This document shows positions 41,642-50,161 of a stretch of DNA of 64,000 nucleotides, one piece after another. The stretch lies in contig DASPLX010000013.1 in NCBI GenBank assembly GCA_035627375.1, positions 1 through 64,000 on the forward strand, read 5' to 3'. How positions within the stretch are numbered: position 1 is the first letter of the stretch; every line of letters begins with the position of its first letter. The notes under the pieces are model-generated. The model was given only the letters and a program-made list of their open reading frames with translations, searched no databases and was not told where the DNA came from. The stretch is from DASPLX01 sp035627375 (GTDB taxonomy: Bacteria > Pseudomonadota > Gammaproteobacteria > Burkholderiales > Burkholderiaceae_D). The translations under genes and the position numbers were made by a program.

Positions 41642-42037
41642 ATGACCGAGCGCTCCAGCAAGCCAGAAGCTGTCGTATTGCCGCCGATTCCGGCCAAGCG
41701 CTATTTCACGATCGGCGAAGTCAGCGAATTGTGCGGCGTGAAGCCGCATGTGCTGCGTTATTGGGAGCAGGAATTCACACAGCTGAAACCGGTCAAGCGG
41801 CGCGGCAATCGGCGCTATTACCAGCATCACGAAGTGTTGCTGGTAAGGCGGATTCGCGAGCTGCTGTATGAACAGGGCTTCACGATCAGCGGAGCGCGCA
41901 ACAAGCTCGATAGCCGGATGATCGATGTCGTGCCGGAAGTGGTTGCGCACCCTGCGATGCATGGGAATGACGACAGCTTGGACACGGCGGAGATCCGCCG
42001 CGAATTGCTCGGGATCTTGGCCTTGTTGAAGCGCTGA
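41642..42037 (+). CDS. MerR-family transcriptional regulator
   Basis: The protein has 131 residues with an N-terminal MerR winged helix: RYFTIGEVSELCGVKPHVLRYWE and RRGNRRYYQHHEVLLVRRI. No metal-binding cysteines are seen in the short C-terminal part, so an ordinary metal sensor is unlikely. This gene regularly follows ihfA in beta- and gammaproteobacteria, but its target is not known to me. Terminator directly after. Confidence 0.9.
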   Translation: MTERSSKPEAVVLPPIPAKRYFTIGEVSELCGVKPHVLRYWEQEFTQLKPVKRRGNRRYYQHHEVLLVRRIRELLYEQGFTISGARNKLDSRMIDVVPEVVAHPAMHGNDDSLDTAEIRRELLGILALLKR

Positions 42038-42061
42038 GCCTGGGCAACCGAAAATGCAAAA

Positions 42062-42083
42062 AAGCCGCGTAGAGCGGCTTTTT
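42062..42083 (+). terminator. Bidirectional terminator between merR-type gene and suhB
   Basis: AAGCCGC / GCGGCTT stem with a 5-base loop, a T run on the plus strand and an A run before it, serving both convergent genes. Confidence 0.88.
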
Positions 42084-42104
42084 CATTGGATCGCGCGTCG
42101 ACGA

Positions 42105-42899
42105 TTATTTCGAGAGCGGTCCCAGCAACGCAATCATCTGCGCGAAGATCTTTGGCGATCCGGCGATCACGTCACCCTTCTCGAGATAATCCGATTCGCC
42201 GGCATAGTTGCCGACGATGCCGCCCGCTTCGGTGATGATCAGCGAGCCGGCCGCGATATCCCAGGGCTTCAAGCCTTTCTCGAAGAAGCCGTCGAAGCGG
42301 CCGCAGGCGACATAGGCAAGATCGAGCGCCGCGGAGCCGGCGCGGCGCAGCCCGGCAGTGCGTTCGGTCATCGCGCGGAACATTTTCATGTATTCGTCGA
42401 TATTGTCGGTAGGGCGGAACGGAAAACCGGTGCCGATCAGCGCATCGGCCAGCTTGTCGCGTTTGGCGACGCGGATGCGCTTCTCGTTCAGGAAGGCGCC
42501 GGCGCCCTTGGATGCGGTGAACAATTCGTTGCGGGTCGGATCGTAAACGACCGCCTGCGTGATCACGCCGCGTTGGCGTAGGGCGATCGAGACGCAGTAT
42601 TGCGGGAAGCCGTGAATGAAATTGGTCGTGCCGTCGAGAGGATCGATGATCCAGACGTTTTCATTCTCGTCGTGCAGGTTGGCCGACGGGCCGGATTCCT
42701 CGGCGAGGATGGCATGGTCGGGGTAAGCGGTTTTCAGAACCTCGATGATCGCTTGTTCGGCGGCGCGGTCGACTTCGGTGACGAAATCATTTTGCTGCTT
42801 CTCGATGACTTTGACGCGGTCGAGATCGAAGGAAGCGCGGTTGATGACAGAGGCACCGCGCCGGGCGGCCTTTACCGCCGTATTGAGCATGGGTTGCAT
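42105..42899 (-). CDS. suhB: Inositol-1-monophosphatase SuhB
   Basis: A magnesium-dependent phosphatase of 264 residues that also acts in rRNA transcription antitermination and ribosome assembly in E. coli. The metal-site motifs are the Glu in ILAEESG, WIIDPLDGTTNFIHG and KPWDIAAGSLIITEAGG. I start at ATG 42899 (MQPMLNTAVKAARRG), the family N-terminus. It is divergent from trmJ. Confidence 0.95.
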   Translation of the reverse strand: MQPMLNTAVKAARRGASVINRASFDLDRVKVIEKQQNDFVTEVDRAAEQAIIEVLKTAYPDHAILAEESGPSANLHDENENVWIIDPLDGTTNFIHGFPQYCVSIALRQRGVITQAVVYDPTRNELFTASKGAGAFLNEKRIRVAKRDKLADALIGTGFPFRPTDNIDEYMKMFRAMTERTAGLRRAGSAALDLAYVACGRFDGFFEKGLKPWDIAAGSLIITEAGGIVGNYAGESDYLEKGDVIAGSPKIFAQMIALLGPLSK

Positions 42900-43045
42900 A
42901 GAGGTTCCGTTAAAATGGCGGCACCGACGCGCGCGAAATGCGCTGCGTGGCGATGTCACCATGAAGTTAATGAGCGATGCGGCAGGAGAATCGGTAGAAA
43001 TGCCAGGACAAATGCCGATATTGCCGCGCAATTCCGCTATTTTAA

Positions 43046-43816
43046 ATGAATCAGCCCAAGACCGATACCTCCGGCGCCAAGCCGCTTTTCGAGCGTTTGC
43101 GCTTCGTACTCGTGGAAACCAGCCATCCCGGCAATATCGGCGCCACCGCGCGCGCCATGAAGACCATGGGATTTTCGGAACTGGTTCTCGTCAATCCGCG
43201 CTTCGCGGATGCCTTGTGCCACGAGGAAGCCATCGCGTTCGCCAGTGGGGCCCTGGATGTGCTGGAGCGTGCCCGGGTCGTTGGAACGGTCGAGGAAGCT
43301 CTGGTCGATTGCACTTTCGTTGCTGCCGTATCGGCCCGCTTGCGCGAGTTTTCGCCGCCGGTCGTGACGCCGCGTGCGCTGGCGGGACAACTGGCGGCCG
43401 ATGTCGGCTTGCGCGCCGCGCTGCTGTTCGGCAGCGAACGTTACGGCTTACCGAATGAGGTAGTCGCGAAGGCCAATGCGCTGATCAATATCCCGGCCAA
43501 TGCCGAATACTCGTCACTCAATCTCGCGCAGGCGGTGCAGGTGCTGGCCTACGAATGCCGGCAGGCGCAATGCGGAGATGCGCTGCCGACAAGCGGTGTT
43601 GGTTTTCAGGGGCAGGCGGCAAGTGCTGCGCAGATCGACGGCATGTATGAGCATCTTGAACAGGCCCTCGTTGCGATCGAATTCCTGAATCCGCACAATC
43701 CGAAAAAACTGATGCCGCGCTTGAAGCGTCTGTTCTCACGCACCCAACTGGAGACGGAGGAAGTCAATATCCTGCGCGGCATCGCGTCCCAGATACTGCA
43801 GAAATGCAGGAAATGA
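43046..43816 (+). CDS. trmJ: tRNA (cytidine/uridine-32-2'-O-)-methyltransferase TrmJ
   Basis: A SPOUT methyltransferase of 256 residues that modifies position 32 of the tRNA anticodon loop. The N-terminal LVETSHPGNIGATARAMKTMGF and the knot motifs LLFGSERYGLPNEV and YSSLNLAQAVQVLAYE are diagnostic for the TrmJ/SpoU-like group. It is paired divergently with suhB, as in many relatives. Confidence 0.93.
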   Translation: MNQPKTDTSGAKPLFERLRFVLVETSHPGNIGATARAMKTMGFSELVLVNPRFADALCHEEAIAFASGALDVLERARVVGTVEEALVDCTFVAAVSARLREFSPPVVTPRALAGQLAADVGLRAALLFGSERYGLPNEVVAKANALINIPANAEYSSLNLAQAVQVLAYECRQAQCGDALPTSGVGFQGQAASAAQIDGMYEHLEQALVAIEFLNPHNPKKLMPRLKRLFSRTQLETEEVNILRGIASQILQKCRK

Positions 43817-43941
43817 AAGATCGATTGTCTGGCGGTGGCGATAAGGTCGTTCTTGGCCGAATACCGGGGAAGGTTCTAGCGATCGGTGCTGCATGGTGAT
43901 GGCAAGTCGCACGCCTTCCTGGTGATACCGCGCCAAGCAGC

Positions 43942-44316
43942 TTAGTAACGTTCGACATGCGGTGTCATGCGAGGCGGGGGATCGTAAGATTCCGGCCAAT
44001 AGTCGGTGATGCGCGAAATCAGTCGATCGCGGAACTCGAAGAAGGTAATCCCGGTGACGGACGCGCCGTCGACGTTGAAAGCGATTTTCGTCACTGCCTG
44101 CTTGTCGTCGTTCACGATGCTTTCGACTTCCAGTGTCCATTCGCCGGGGTAGGTGGCAAAGAATTCGACGAAACCGGCCCGGCCACGCACGCGTTCGCGG
44201 GTTTGCGGCACTTCGTACAGCACGTGCTCATGCACGACTTTCCCGAGTCCTTCCCAGTCGCGGTCCGCAGTGGTTTTCCAGAATTGACGGATCAAGCCGG
44301 CGAACACTTCAGTCAT
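43942..44316 (-). CDS. SnoaL/NTF2-like domain protein
   Basis: A single cone-shaped NTF2-like domain of 124 residues: an N-terminal helix FAGLIRQFWKTTADRDWEGL, HVLYEVPQTRERVRGRAGFVEF and a strand ending FFEFRDRLISRITDYWP. Proteins of this kind include small isomerases and cyclases, but many have unknown function. It is upstream of lexA on the other side of a 39-base gap but reads in the same direction, after lexA. Confidence 0.8.
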   Translation of the reverse strand: MTEVFAGLIRQFWKTTADRDWEGLGKVVHEHVLYEVPQTRERVRGRAGFVEFFATYPGEWTLEVESIVNDDKQAVTKIAFNVDGASVTGITFFEFRDRLISRITDYWPESYDPPPRMTPHVERY

Positions 44317-44355
44317 GGCATTCCCTTGTCGTATTGCTGTTTTTTTAGAGATGGT

Positions 44356-45027
44356 TCAACCCCAGGTCCGCAACAGGCCGACCGCCAAGCCCTCCAACGC
44401 GAAATCGTCGCTTTGCGGTTCGACGCGGATAGGTTCGAAATCAGGGTTCTCCGGCAGCAATTCGATCAGTGAGCCGGTTCGTTTATAACGCTTGACCGTG
44501 ACTTCGTCGCCGAGGCGAGCAACGATGATCTGACCGTTCCGGGCCTGGTCGGTCTTTTTCACCGCCAGAAGATCGCCATCGAAAATACCGGCATCGCGCA
44601 TCGACATGCCGCGCACTTTAAGCAGGTAGTCCGGTTTGGCCGAGAACAGCGAGGGATCGACGTTGAAAGTCTTTTCGATATGCTCTTGCGCGAGGATAGG
44701 CGAGCCGGCGGCGACGCGGCCGACCAGGGGCAGGCTCAATTGCATCAGTGCTGGATGGGGGAGGGCCATCTGGGCGGTCGAAAAGCGGTCGCCACCTGCG
44801 GGGCGTGGCGCGCCCATGTCGCGCAACCGAATTCCGCGCGACGTGCCGGGAGAAATCTCGATCGCCCCCTTGCGAGCTAGCGCCTGCAAGTGCTCTTCGG
44901 CGGCATTGGCGGAACGGAACCCGAGTTCTGCGGCGATTTCGGCGCGCGTAGGCGGGAAACCGGTGTTCTCGATCGCGTCGCGAATCAGGTTGAGGATTTG
45001 TTCCTGGCGGGCGGTAAGTTTGATCAT
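44356..45027 (-). CDS. lexA: SOS repressor LexA
   Basis: The protein has 223 residues. The N-terminal winged helix starts MIKLTARQEQILNLIRDAI. The RecA-stimulated self-cleavage site is A107-G108 (VAAGSP), with catalytic S142 (GMSMRD) and K179 (VTVKRY). It represses DNA-damage genes and itself, through the boxes at 45057-45089. A NTF2-like gene follows on the same strand. Confidence 0.97.
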   Translation of the reverse strand: MIKLTARQEQILNLIRDAIENTGFPPTRAEIAAELGFRSANAAEEHLQALARKGAIEISPGTSRGIRLRDMGAPRPAGGDRFSTAQMALPHPALMQLSLPLVGRVAAGSPILAQEHIEKTFNVDPSLFSAKPDYLLKVRGMSMRDAGIFDGDLLAVKKTDQARNGQIIVARLGDEVTVKRYKRTGSLIELLPENPDFEPIRVEPQSDDFALEGLAVGLLRTWG

Positions 45028-45056
45028 CGCGGTACCTTGCTGGAAAAATGCCCAGG

Positions 45057-45089
45057 CTGGCTGTTTTCACAGGCTGTAATTTTATACAG
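45057..45089 (-). promoter_or_regulatory. Two tandem LexA (SOS) boxes upstream of lexA
   Basis: CTGTAATTTTATACAG at 45074-45089 is a near-ideal box of the CTG-N10-CAG type with a palindromic CTGT/ACAG. A weaker one, CTGGCTGTTTTCACAG, lies one base away at 45057-45072. They sit 30-62 bases before the lexA start, as expected for autoregulation. Confidence 0.88.
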
Positions 45090-45290
45090 CATCTTGGCAA
45101 AAGCAAGCAATTTGTCGATGAAATGCCCGAATTGATCGGAACTTGACCGCCCAGGCACTTCGGAAGGGCATAAGCGACTGAATTGGTTGAGTTTTGCGGC
45201 AATTCGGGGTATAGTCGCGGGTTCTCTCTTCCCACACCCGTGTTGACGCCGGGGTGGGCGATTTTTTCAATCCGTCCAAAAGGAGCTTAC

Positions 45291-45656
45291 ATGCGTCATT
45301 ACGAAATCGTATTTATCGTGCATCCGGATCAAAGCGAGCAAGTGCCCGCGATGATCGAACGTTACAAGGGCATCGTCACCTCCCGCGGTGGCAAGGTCCA
45401 TCGCGTCGAAGACTGGGGCCGTCGTCAACTGGCCTACATGATCCAGAAACTCGCCAAGGCTCACTATGTCTGCATGAATATCGAGTGCGACAACGAGACT
45501 CTGGCCGAAATCGAAACCGGCTTCAAGTTCAACGATGCCGTCCTGCGCCATCTGACCGTCAAGATGAAGAAAGCAGAGACCGCGCCGTCGCCGATGATGA
45601 AGGCTGTTGCGAAAGAAGACGCAGCCAAGAACCGCACCGAGGCGCCTGCTGCTTAA
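45291..45656 (+). CDS. rpsF: 30S ribosomal protein S6
   Basis: This 121-residue protein begins MRHYEIVFIVHPDQSEQV and contains VHRVEDWGRRQLAYMIQK, typical of S6, which binds the central domain of 16S rRNA with S18. A clear AAAAGGAG ribosome site precedes ATG 45291. The C-terminal tail is Ala/Lys-rich. First gene of rpsF-priB-rpsR-rplI. Confidence 0.97.
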   Translation: MRHYEIVFIVHPDQSEQVPAMIERYKGIVTSRGGKVHRVEDWGRRQLAYMIQKLAKAHYVCMNIECDNETLAEIETGFKFNDAVLRHLTVKMKKAETAPSPMMKAVAKEDAAKNRTEAPAA

Positions 45657-45693
45657 TTGCGCGTTGCGCTAGACCAGGGAGTCGGATCAGCTT

Positions 45694-46017
45694 TTGAATC
45701 AGCTTCAACTCATTGCAAGCATTGCCGAGCGCGACGTCCTGCGCTACACGCCGGCAGGCATACCGATCGCGGCCGCCAGGCTGCAGCACAGGTCGGAGCA
45801 AGTCGAAGCGGGTATTCCGAGAGTGGTCGAGTTTGAAATCGCCGCAGTCGCTGCGGGAGAGATTTCAGGACGATTCAACCAAGCCCAACTGGGTGCGGAA
45901 TACCGGTTCACCGGATTCCTGGCGCGCAAGAATCGCAATAGCAAAAGCCTGGTGTTTCATATCATTGATTTCGATATACAAATTCTAGATACAGGAGCCT
46001 CAAATGGCATTCGGTAA
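45694..46017 (+). CDS. priB: Primosomal replication protein PriB (TTG start)
   Basis: A single-stranded-DNA-binding OB-fold protein of 107 residues that helps restart collapsed forks with PriA. The family N-terminus NQLQLIASIAERDVLRYTPAGIP is encoded right after a TTG at 45694; no ATG or GTG is suitably placed. The C-terminus overlaps the rpsR start by 14 bases. Position between rpsF and rpsR is conserved. Confidence 0.93.
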   Translation: MNQLQLIASIAERDVLRYTPAGIPIAAARLQHRSEQVEAGIPRVVEFEIAAVAAGEISGRFNQAQLGAEYRFTGFLARKNRNSKSLVFHIIDFDIQILDTGASNGIR

Positions 46018-46288
46018 AAAATTCGATAAAAGCAAGCTCAAGCAAAAACGCCAACAGCAGAACCCGCTGTTCAAGCGCAAGAAGTTCTGCCGTTTCACCG
46101 CCGCAGGCGTCGAGCAAGTGGATTACAAGGACATCGATACGCTGAAGGATTTCGTTCAGGAAAACGGCAAGATCATGCCGGCCCGCCTGACCGGCACCAA
46201 GGCGCACTATCAGCGTCAAGTGGATACTGCTATCAAGCGCGCTCGCTATCTCGCGTTGTTGCCGTACACCGATCTGCACAACGCCTAA
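46004..46288 (+). CDS. rpsR: 30S ribosomal protein S18
   Basis: The 94-residue protein contains FKRKKFCRFTAAGVEQVDYKD and LPARLTGTKAHYQRQ-like sequence (MPARLTGTKAHYQRQVDTAI), characteristic of S18. It binds next to S6 on the platform of the small subunit. ATG 46004 lies inside the end of priB, suggesting translational coupling. Confidence 0.97.
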   Translation: MAFGKKFDKSKLKQKRQQQNPLFKRKKFCRFTAAGVEQVDYKDIDTLKDFVQENGKIMPARLTGTKAHYQRQVDTAIKRARYLALLPYTDLHNA

Positions 46289-46315
46289 TTGACGACTGAA
46301 GAATAGGAGAAAAAC

Positions 46316-46768
46316 ATGCAAGTCATTCTGTTGGAAAAGGTCGTCAACCTCGGCAACCTCGGTGATGTCGTCAAAGTGAAAGACGGCTTCGCACGCAACT
46401 TCCTGATTCCGCAACGCAAGGCTCGTCGCGCCACCGAAGCGGCTGTGGCCGAATTCGAAGCCAAGCGCGCCGAACTCGAGAAAGCCGCTGCGGAGAAACT
46501 GGCAGCTGCTCAAGCGCAAGGCGAGAAGCTGAGCGGCTTGACCCTGCAAATCTCGCAGAAAGCCGGTGTCGACGGCCGTCTGTTCGGTTCCGTGACCAAC
46601 TTCGACATCGCGGAAGCGCTTGGCAAGCAAGGTTTCGTTGTCGAAAAGGCGCAGATTCGCATGCCGCAGGGTCCGTTGAAGATCGTTGGCGATCACCACG
46701 TTTCGGTGGCTCTGCATACGGACGTCGTGGTCGATATCACCGTGTCGGTGTTGGGCGAGCAAGCCTAA
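46316..46768 (+). CDS. rplI: 50S ribosomal protein L9
   Basis: A protein of 150 residues. The N-terminal rRNA-binding domain is MQVILLEKVVNLGNLGDVVKV with the GFARNFLIPQRKA signature; a long helix joins it to the C-terminal domain (GSVTNFDIAEAL and onward). Last gene of the cluster, followed by a strong terminator. Confidence 0.98.
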   Translation: MQVILLEKVVNLGNLGDVVKVKDGFARNFLIPQRKARRATEAAVAEFEAKRAELEKAAAEKLAAAQAQGEKLSGLTLQISQKAGVDGRLFGSVTNFDIAEALGKQGFVVEKAQIRMPQGPLKIVGDHHVSVALHTDVVVDITVSVLGEQA

Positions 46769-46799
46769 GAAGCAGGAACGTTTCTGCATTATCAAAAAA

Positions 46800-46822
46800 G
46801 CCGGGCATTGCCCGGCTTTTTT
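46800..46822 (+). terminator. Terminator after rplI
   Basis: GCCGGGC / GCCCGGC with a 3-base loop, A run before and six T after. Confidence 0.95.
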
Positions 46823-46997
46823 GTTTTTTATTTAAACCGATTCTCTTTTCGCTGGTCTCTTATTCTCCATCGCCGCCGGCGCGCAGACATGCGTCAACGC
46901 AATTCGCTATCAAGTTTGCCGAACTACGGCCGCTGGGTTTTTTCTAATCAGACAGATTTCCCGCTGAACGGCGCAACTAATCCGGCAAGGAGCTTTC

Positions 46998-48116
46998 ATG
47001 ACAGACGGGCTGAAAGCACATGAGCGAACCTTCGTGCCCGCAGGGGATGTCGACGCCGAGGCAGGCGGACAATGCACGTCATTGCGTGTTTGTCGTGTGC
47101 AAGCCTCGCCACCCTTGCTGACACGTTTCGGCGACTTGTATGGCGCATCGGAACCGATGCAGAAGCTATTCAAACTGATCGAAAAGGTGGCGCCGACTTC
47201 CGCCAACGTGTTGATCTCCGGCGAAAGCGGAACCGGCAAGGAGTTGGTCGCCAGCACCATACACAAGATAAGCCGGAACGCGGAGGCTCCCTTCCTCGCG
47301 TTGAATTGCGGCGCGATCTCGCCCCAATTGATCGAGGCCGAGCTGTTCGGTCATGAGCGCGGTAGCTTCACCGGCGCGATTCGCATGCATAAGGGATGCT
47401 TCGAACGCGCGGACGGCGGTACGCTGTTTCTCGACGAGATCACTGAAATGCCGCTCGAAATGCAGGTCAAGCTGTTGCGCGTCTTGGAAACCGGGCGGAT
47501 ATGTCGCGTCGGCGGCGACGAGGAAATCGAGGTCAACGTGCGGGTCATCGCCGCGACCAACCGGCATCCCCAGGATGCGGTCGACAACGGAACGATGCGC
47601 AGCGACTTGTTTTATCGGTTGGCGGTGTTTCCGATCCAGGTGCCGCCGTTGCGTGAGCGCAGAGAGGATGTGGAGTTGCTCGCCAATCTGTTCCTTGGAA
47701 ATCTGAACAAGGAAGCAGGCGCCAACAAGATCTTCTCGCGTGCATCCCGCAGGTTCATGAATGAACATCGTTGGCCGGGCAATGTGCGGGAGTTGAAAAA
47801 CCTGGTGCAACGCGCTTTCATCCTGGCCGATCGCGAACTCGATGTGTCGGCCGTCATGCCACCTGCACGGCCTCCCGCCTCGACAATCGCCGGCAATTGC
47901 GTCTTGTTGCCCCTCGGCAGCCGGTTGGCCGACGCCGAACAACAATTGATCTGCGCCACGCTCGGACATTGCGGCGGCAACAAGACGCGCGCTGCCGAGG
48001 TGCTCGGCGTCAGTCTGAAGACCTTGTATAACCGGCTGAACGAGTACGAACACAAGTCGGCGGAAAGCTCTACCGCGCGCGCGACGAAGACGCGCGGTTC
48101 GAACGAAAGAGACTGA
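46998..48116 (+). CDS. Sigma-54-dependent activator without receiver domain
   Basis: The protein has 372 residues. The AAA+ domain has Walker A GESGTGKE at 75-82, Walker B TLFLDEITEM, and the sigma-54-contact loop GSFTGA at 122-127 where the usual motif is GAFTGA. A Fis-type helix-turn-helix lies at the C-terminus (GGNKTRAAEVLGVSLKTLYN). The first ~45 residues hold no recognisable receiver, PAS or GAF domain. It should drive a -24/-12 promoter when bound upstream, and lacking a regulatory domain it may be controlled by its level or by a partner. No likely target is adjacent. Confidence 0.9.
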   Translation: MTDGLKAHERTFVPAGDVDAEAGGQCTSLRVCRVQASPPLLTRFGDLYGASEPMQKLFKLIEKVAPTSANVLISGESGTGKELVASTIHKISRNAEAPFLALNCGAISPQLIEAELFGHERGSFTGAIRMHKGCFERADGGTLFLDEITEMPLEMQVKLLRVLETGRICRVGGDEEIEVNVRVIAATNRHPQDAVDNGTMRSDLFYRLAVFPIQVPPLRERREDVELLANLFLGNLNKEAGANKIFSRASRRFMNEHRWPGNVRELKNLVQRAFILADRELDVSAVMPPARPPASTIAGNCVLLPLGSRLADAEQQLICATLGHCGGNKTRAAEVLGVSLKTLYNRLNEYEHKSAESSTARATKTRGSNERD

Positions 48117-48140
48117 ATGTCGAATGCGGCCTCGGTATGC

Positions 48141-48980
48141 TCAGGCCATGGGATGTCGGCAAAGACTGGCGACGCGTTCTTTCCGTTTGAAGCCCAGCGA
48201 TTCATAGAGGCGTACCGCATGGTAGTGCTCGTCCGCCACCATCACGAGACATTCGACCCGTTCCAATCCCTTGCGGGCGGCGTGATGCACGAGAGCGCGG
48301 CAGATGCCCTTGCCGCGGAATTCGCGTGCGGTGAGCACCCATTGAAATCGCCCGATATCGCCATCGAAGAACAATCCAAGGTGGGCGACCTGCCTGTCTT
48401 CGATGAAAGCCCCCCACCAGTCACCGCGCCCGTCGGCGATCAGGCGGCGATAGATGGCCTCCTTTCCGTGCAGGAATTTACGGTAGCTGTCTTCCGGATA
48501 GGTGCCGGCGGCGTTCTCCGCCATCTGCATGGCGTACCAATCCGCCCAGTCCGCCTCGCTGTCATAGGGCCGAATGACGATCGGTAACGTGGCCGGCGAT
48601 GGGGCGACGAGATCGGATGCGGTTGCCGTCAGCGCGACATCCTCATTCAGGACATAACCGGCTCGGAGGAATGCGTCCAGAGGAGAGTCGTCGCCGGCGG
48701 CGGCCGGCCACATGAACGTGCAATGCTTGATTGCGGGAGGGGTTCCGACCAGACGAGCGAAATCGCGCTCCAGACGAGCAAGGTCGGCGTTGCTCGGGCG
48801 GCGTTCGAGTACCAGCAGATTGCCGAAATAATAATCGGGCTCGCTGGGCGTACGTATGACGAGGTAGCTTCCCACCTGCTCCACGATGCCGTTGACGCGG
48901 TTGAGCATCAGATCGGTCGCGATCGCCTTGTGTGCCGCGATTGGCGGGTTTCCGGTTCGGCGTTTGTCGGAGATAGTCAT
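48141..48980 (-). CDS. GNAT-family N-acetyltransferase
   Basis: A protein of 279 residues whose C-terminal half is a GNAT fold: FQWVLTAREFRGKGICRAL is the acetyl-CoA pyrophosphate loop (RxxGxG/A type), followed by LVMVADEHYHAVRLYESLGF. The N-terminal half resembles a second, degenerate GNAT unit. The ATG overlaps the stop of the ABC permease (ATGA), so it is the last gene of an ABC-exporter operon. Substrate unknown. Confidence 0.85.
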   Translation of the reverse strand: MTISDKRRTGNPPIAAHKAIATDLMLNRVNGIVEQVGSYLVIRTPSEPDYYFGNLLVLERRPSNADLARLERDFARLVGTPPAIKHCTFMWPAAAGDDSPLDAFLRAGYVLNEDVALTATASDLVAPSPATLPIVIRPYDSEADWADWYAMQMAENAAGTYPEDSYRKFLHGKEAIYRRLIADGRGDWWGAFIEDRQVAHLGLFFDGDIGRFQWVLTAREFRGKGICRALVHHAARKGLERVECLVMVADEHYHAVRLYESLGFKRKERVASLCRHPMA

Positions 48981-50161
48981 ACGGCAAGCACATACCGTTC
49001 GCTTCTCAGTCGCCAGGTCGCGACGCCGACCGCCAGGATGGCTGCCACGATCGCGCCGCCCGCCGTCAGCAGAAACGGCAGCGGTCCAAGATTTTGTCCC
49101 TTGGCCAGTTCGTTGAGCAGGGTCTGGTTGGACAAGACGGGCACGGCATACATCCAGCTTGCCGTTTTCAGATCGAGCAGCGGCACGATGATCGGCGGCA
49201 GCATCGGAATCAGTATTGCGAATGTCATGAGCGCCTGTGCTTCCTTGAAAGAGCGGGCATTCATGGCCAGCGCGATCTCGAGCGCCGCGGCGAACAGGCA
49301 GAGTGGAATGGAGGTCAGGCACACCGCGAGCAGCATCGGCACGCTCAGGCTCCACGACATGCCGATTTCCTCGAGCGGCATCCATTTGAGGATGAAATGC
49401 GCTATCAACAGCTCGACGGTCAGACCGACGACGGAGAGAGCCGCGGCCGCGATCCATTTGCCGGCGATCAATTCCAGAGGCCGAACCGGTTGGGCCATCA
49501 GCAACTCGAGCGAATTGCGCTCACGCTCTCCTGCGGTGCTATCCATCGCGGTATTCATCGAGAAAAAGAATGCCGTTGCGAAGAACAGGCCGAGCATGAC
49601 CCCCGCGAAACCGGCCGAGCGCGACGCGCTGCTGGCGATATCGTATTCCTGCAGCCGGATCGGAACGAGAGTCGCCGGCGACACGCCGTGCGCCAGCAGG
49701 CGGGACTGGGCGATGCCGGCATTGTAGTTTCTAAGCAGCGCTTCGAGGCGCCGCAATTTGGCGATCTGCTGATCCGCCGCCGAGTCGTACCAGAGTTCGA
49801 TCGGGGCCGGCCGCATGGCGCGATAGTTTTCCTCGAATTCTTCGGGTATGCGGATGACCGCGGCATGCTTGCGCGTACGCAGCAGTTCGGTAATCTCGTT
49901 TTCGCTCATGTCGTCGCGCAGTGCCGCGGTGACGTTGCGCTGCCCGATTTGCGCCAACAGGGTGGGAGCCCGGTCGCCGCCGATGACCACGATCTCCATC
50001 GCCTCCTTGTCGCTCTTGGCCGATCGCTCGAGCGTTTTGTGCACCGTCAGCCATAGCATCGCCGGATACAGGGTGATGAACAGCAGCAGCATGCAGAGCG
50101 CGCGTCGGTCGCGCAGCGCTTCCGTCAGTTCCTTGCGCAATACCACCAGGAATTTGTTCAT
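48977..50161 (-). CDS. ABC-2 type exporter permease (NatB-like)
   Basis: A membrane protein of 394 residues with about six helices; one lies at the N-terminus (LCMLLLFITLYPAMLWLTV), then a large periplasmic part to about 215, then several helices. The motif ERERNSLELLMAQPVRPLELI is typical of sodium- or drug-export permeases of the NatB type. It follows the ATPase gene with an ATGA overlap. Exported substrate unknown. Confidence 0.88.
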   Translation of the reverse strand: MNKFLVVLRKELTEALRDRRALCMLLLFITLYPAMLWLTVHKTLERSAKSDKEAMEIVVIGGDRAPTLLAQIGQRNVTAALRDDMSENEITELLRTRKHAAVIRIPEEFEENYRAMRPAPIELWYDSAADQQIAKLRRLEALLRNYNAGIAQSRLLAHGVSPATLVPIRLQEYDIASSASRSAGFAGVMLGLFFATAFFFSMNTAMDSTAGERERNSLELLMAQPVRPLELIAGKWIAAAALSVVGLTVELLIAHFILKWMPLEEIGMSWSLSVPMLLAVCLTSIPLCLFAAALEIALAMNARSFKEAQALMTFAILIPMLPPIIVPLLDLKTASWMYAVPVLSNQTLLNELAKGQNLGPLPFLLTAGGAIVAAILAVGVATWRLRSERYVLAV

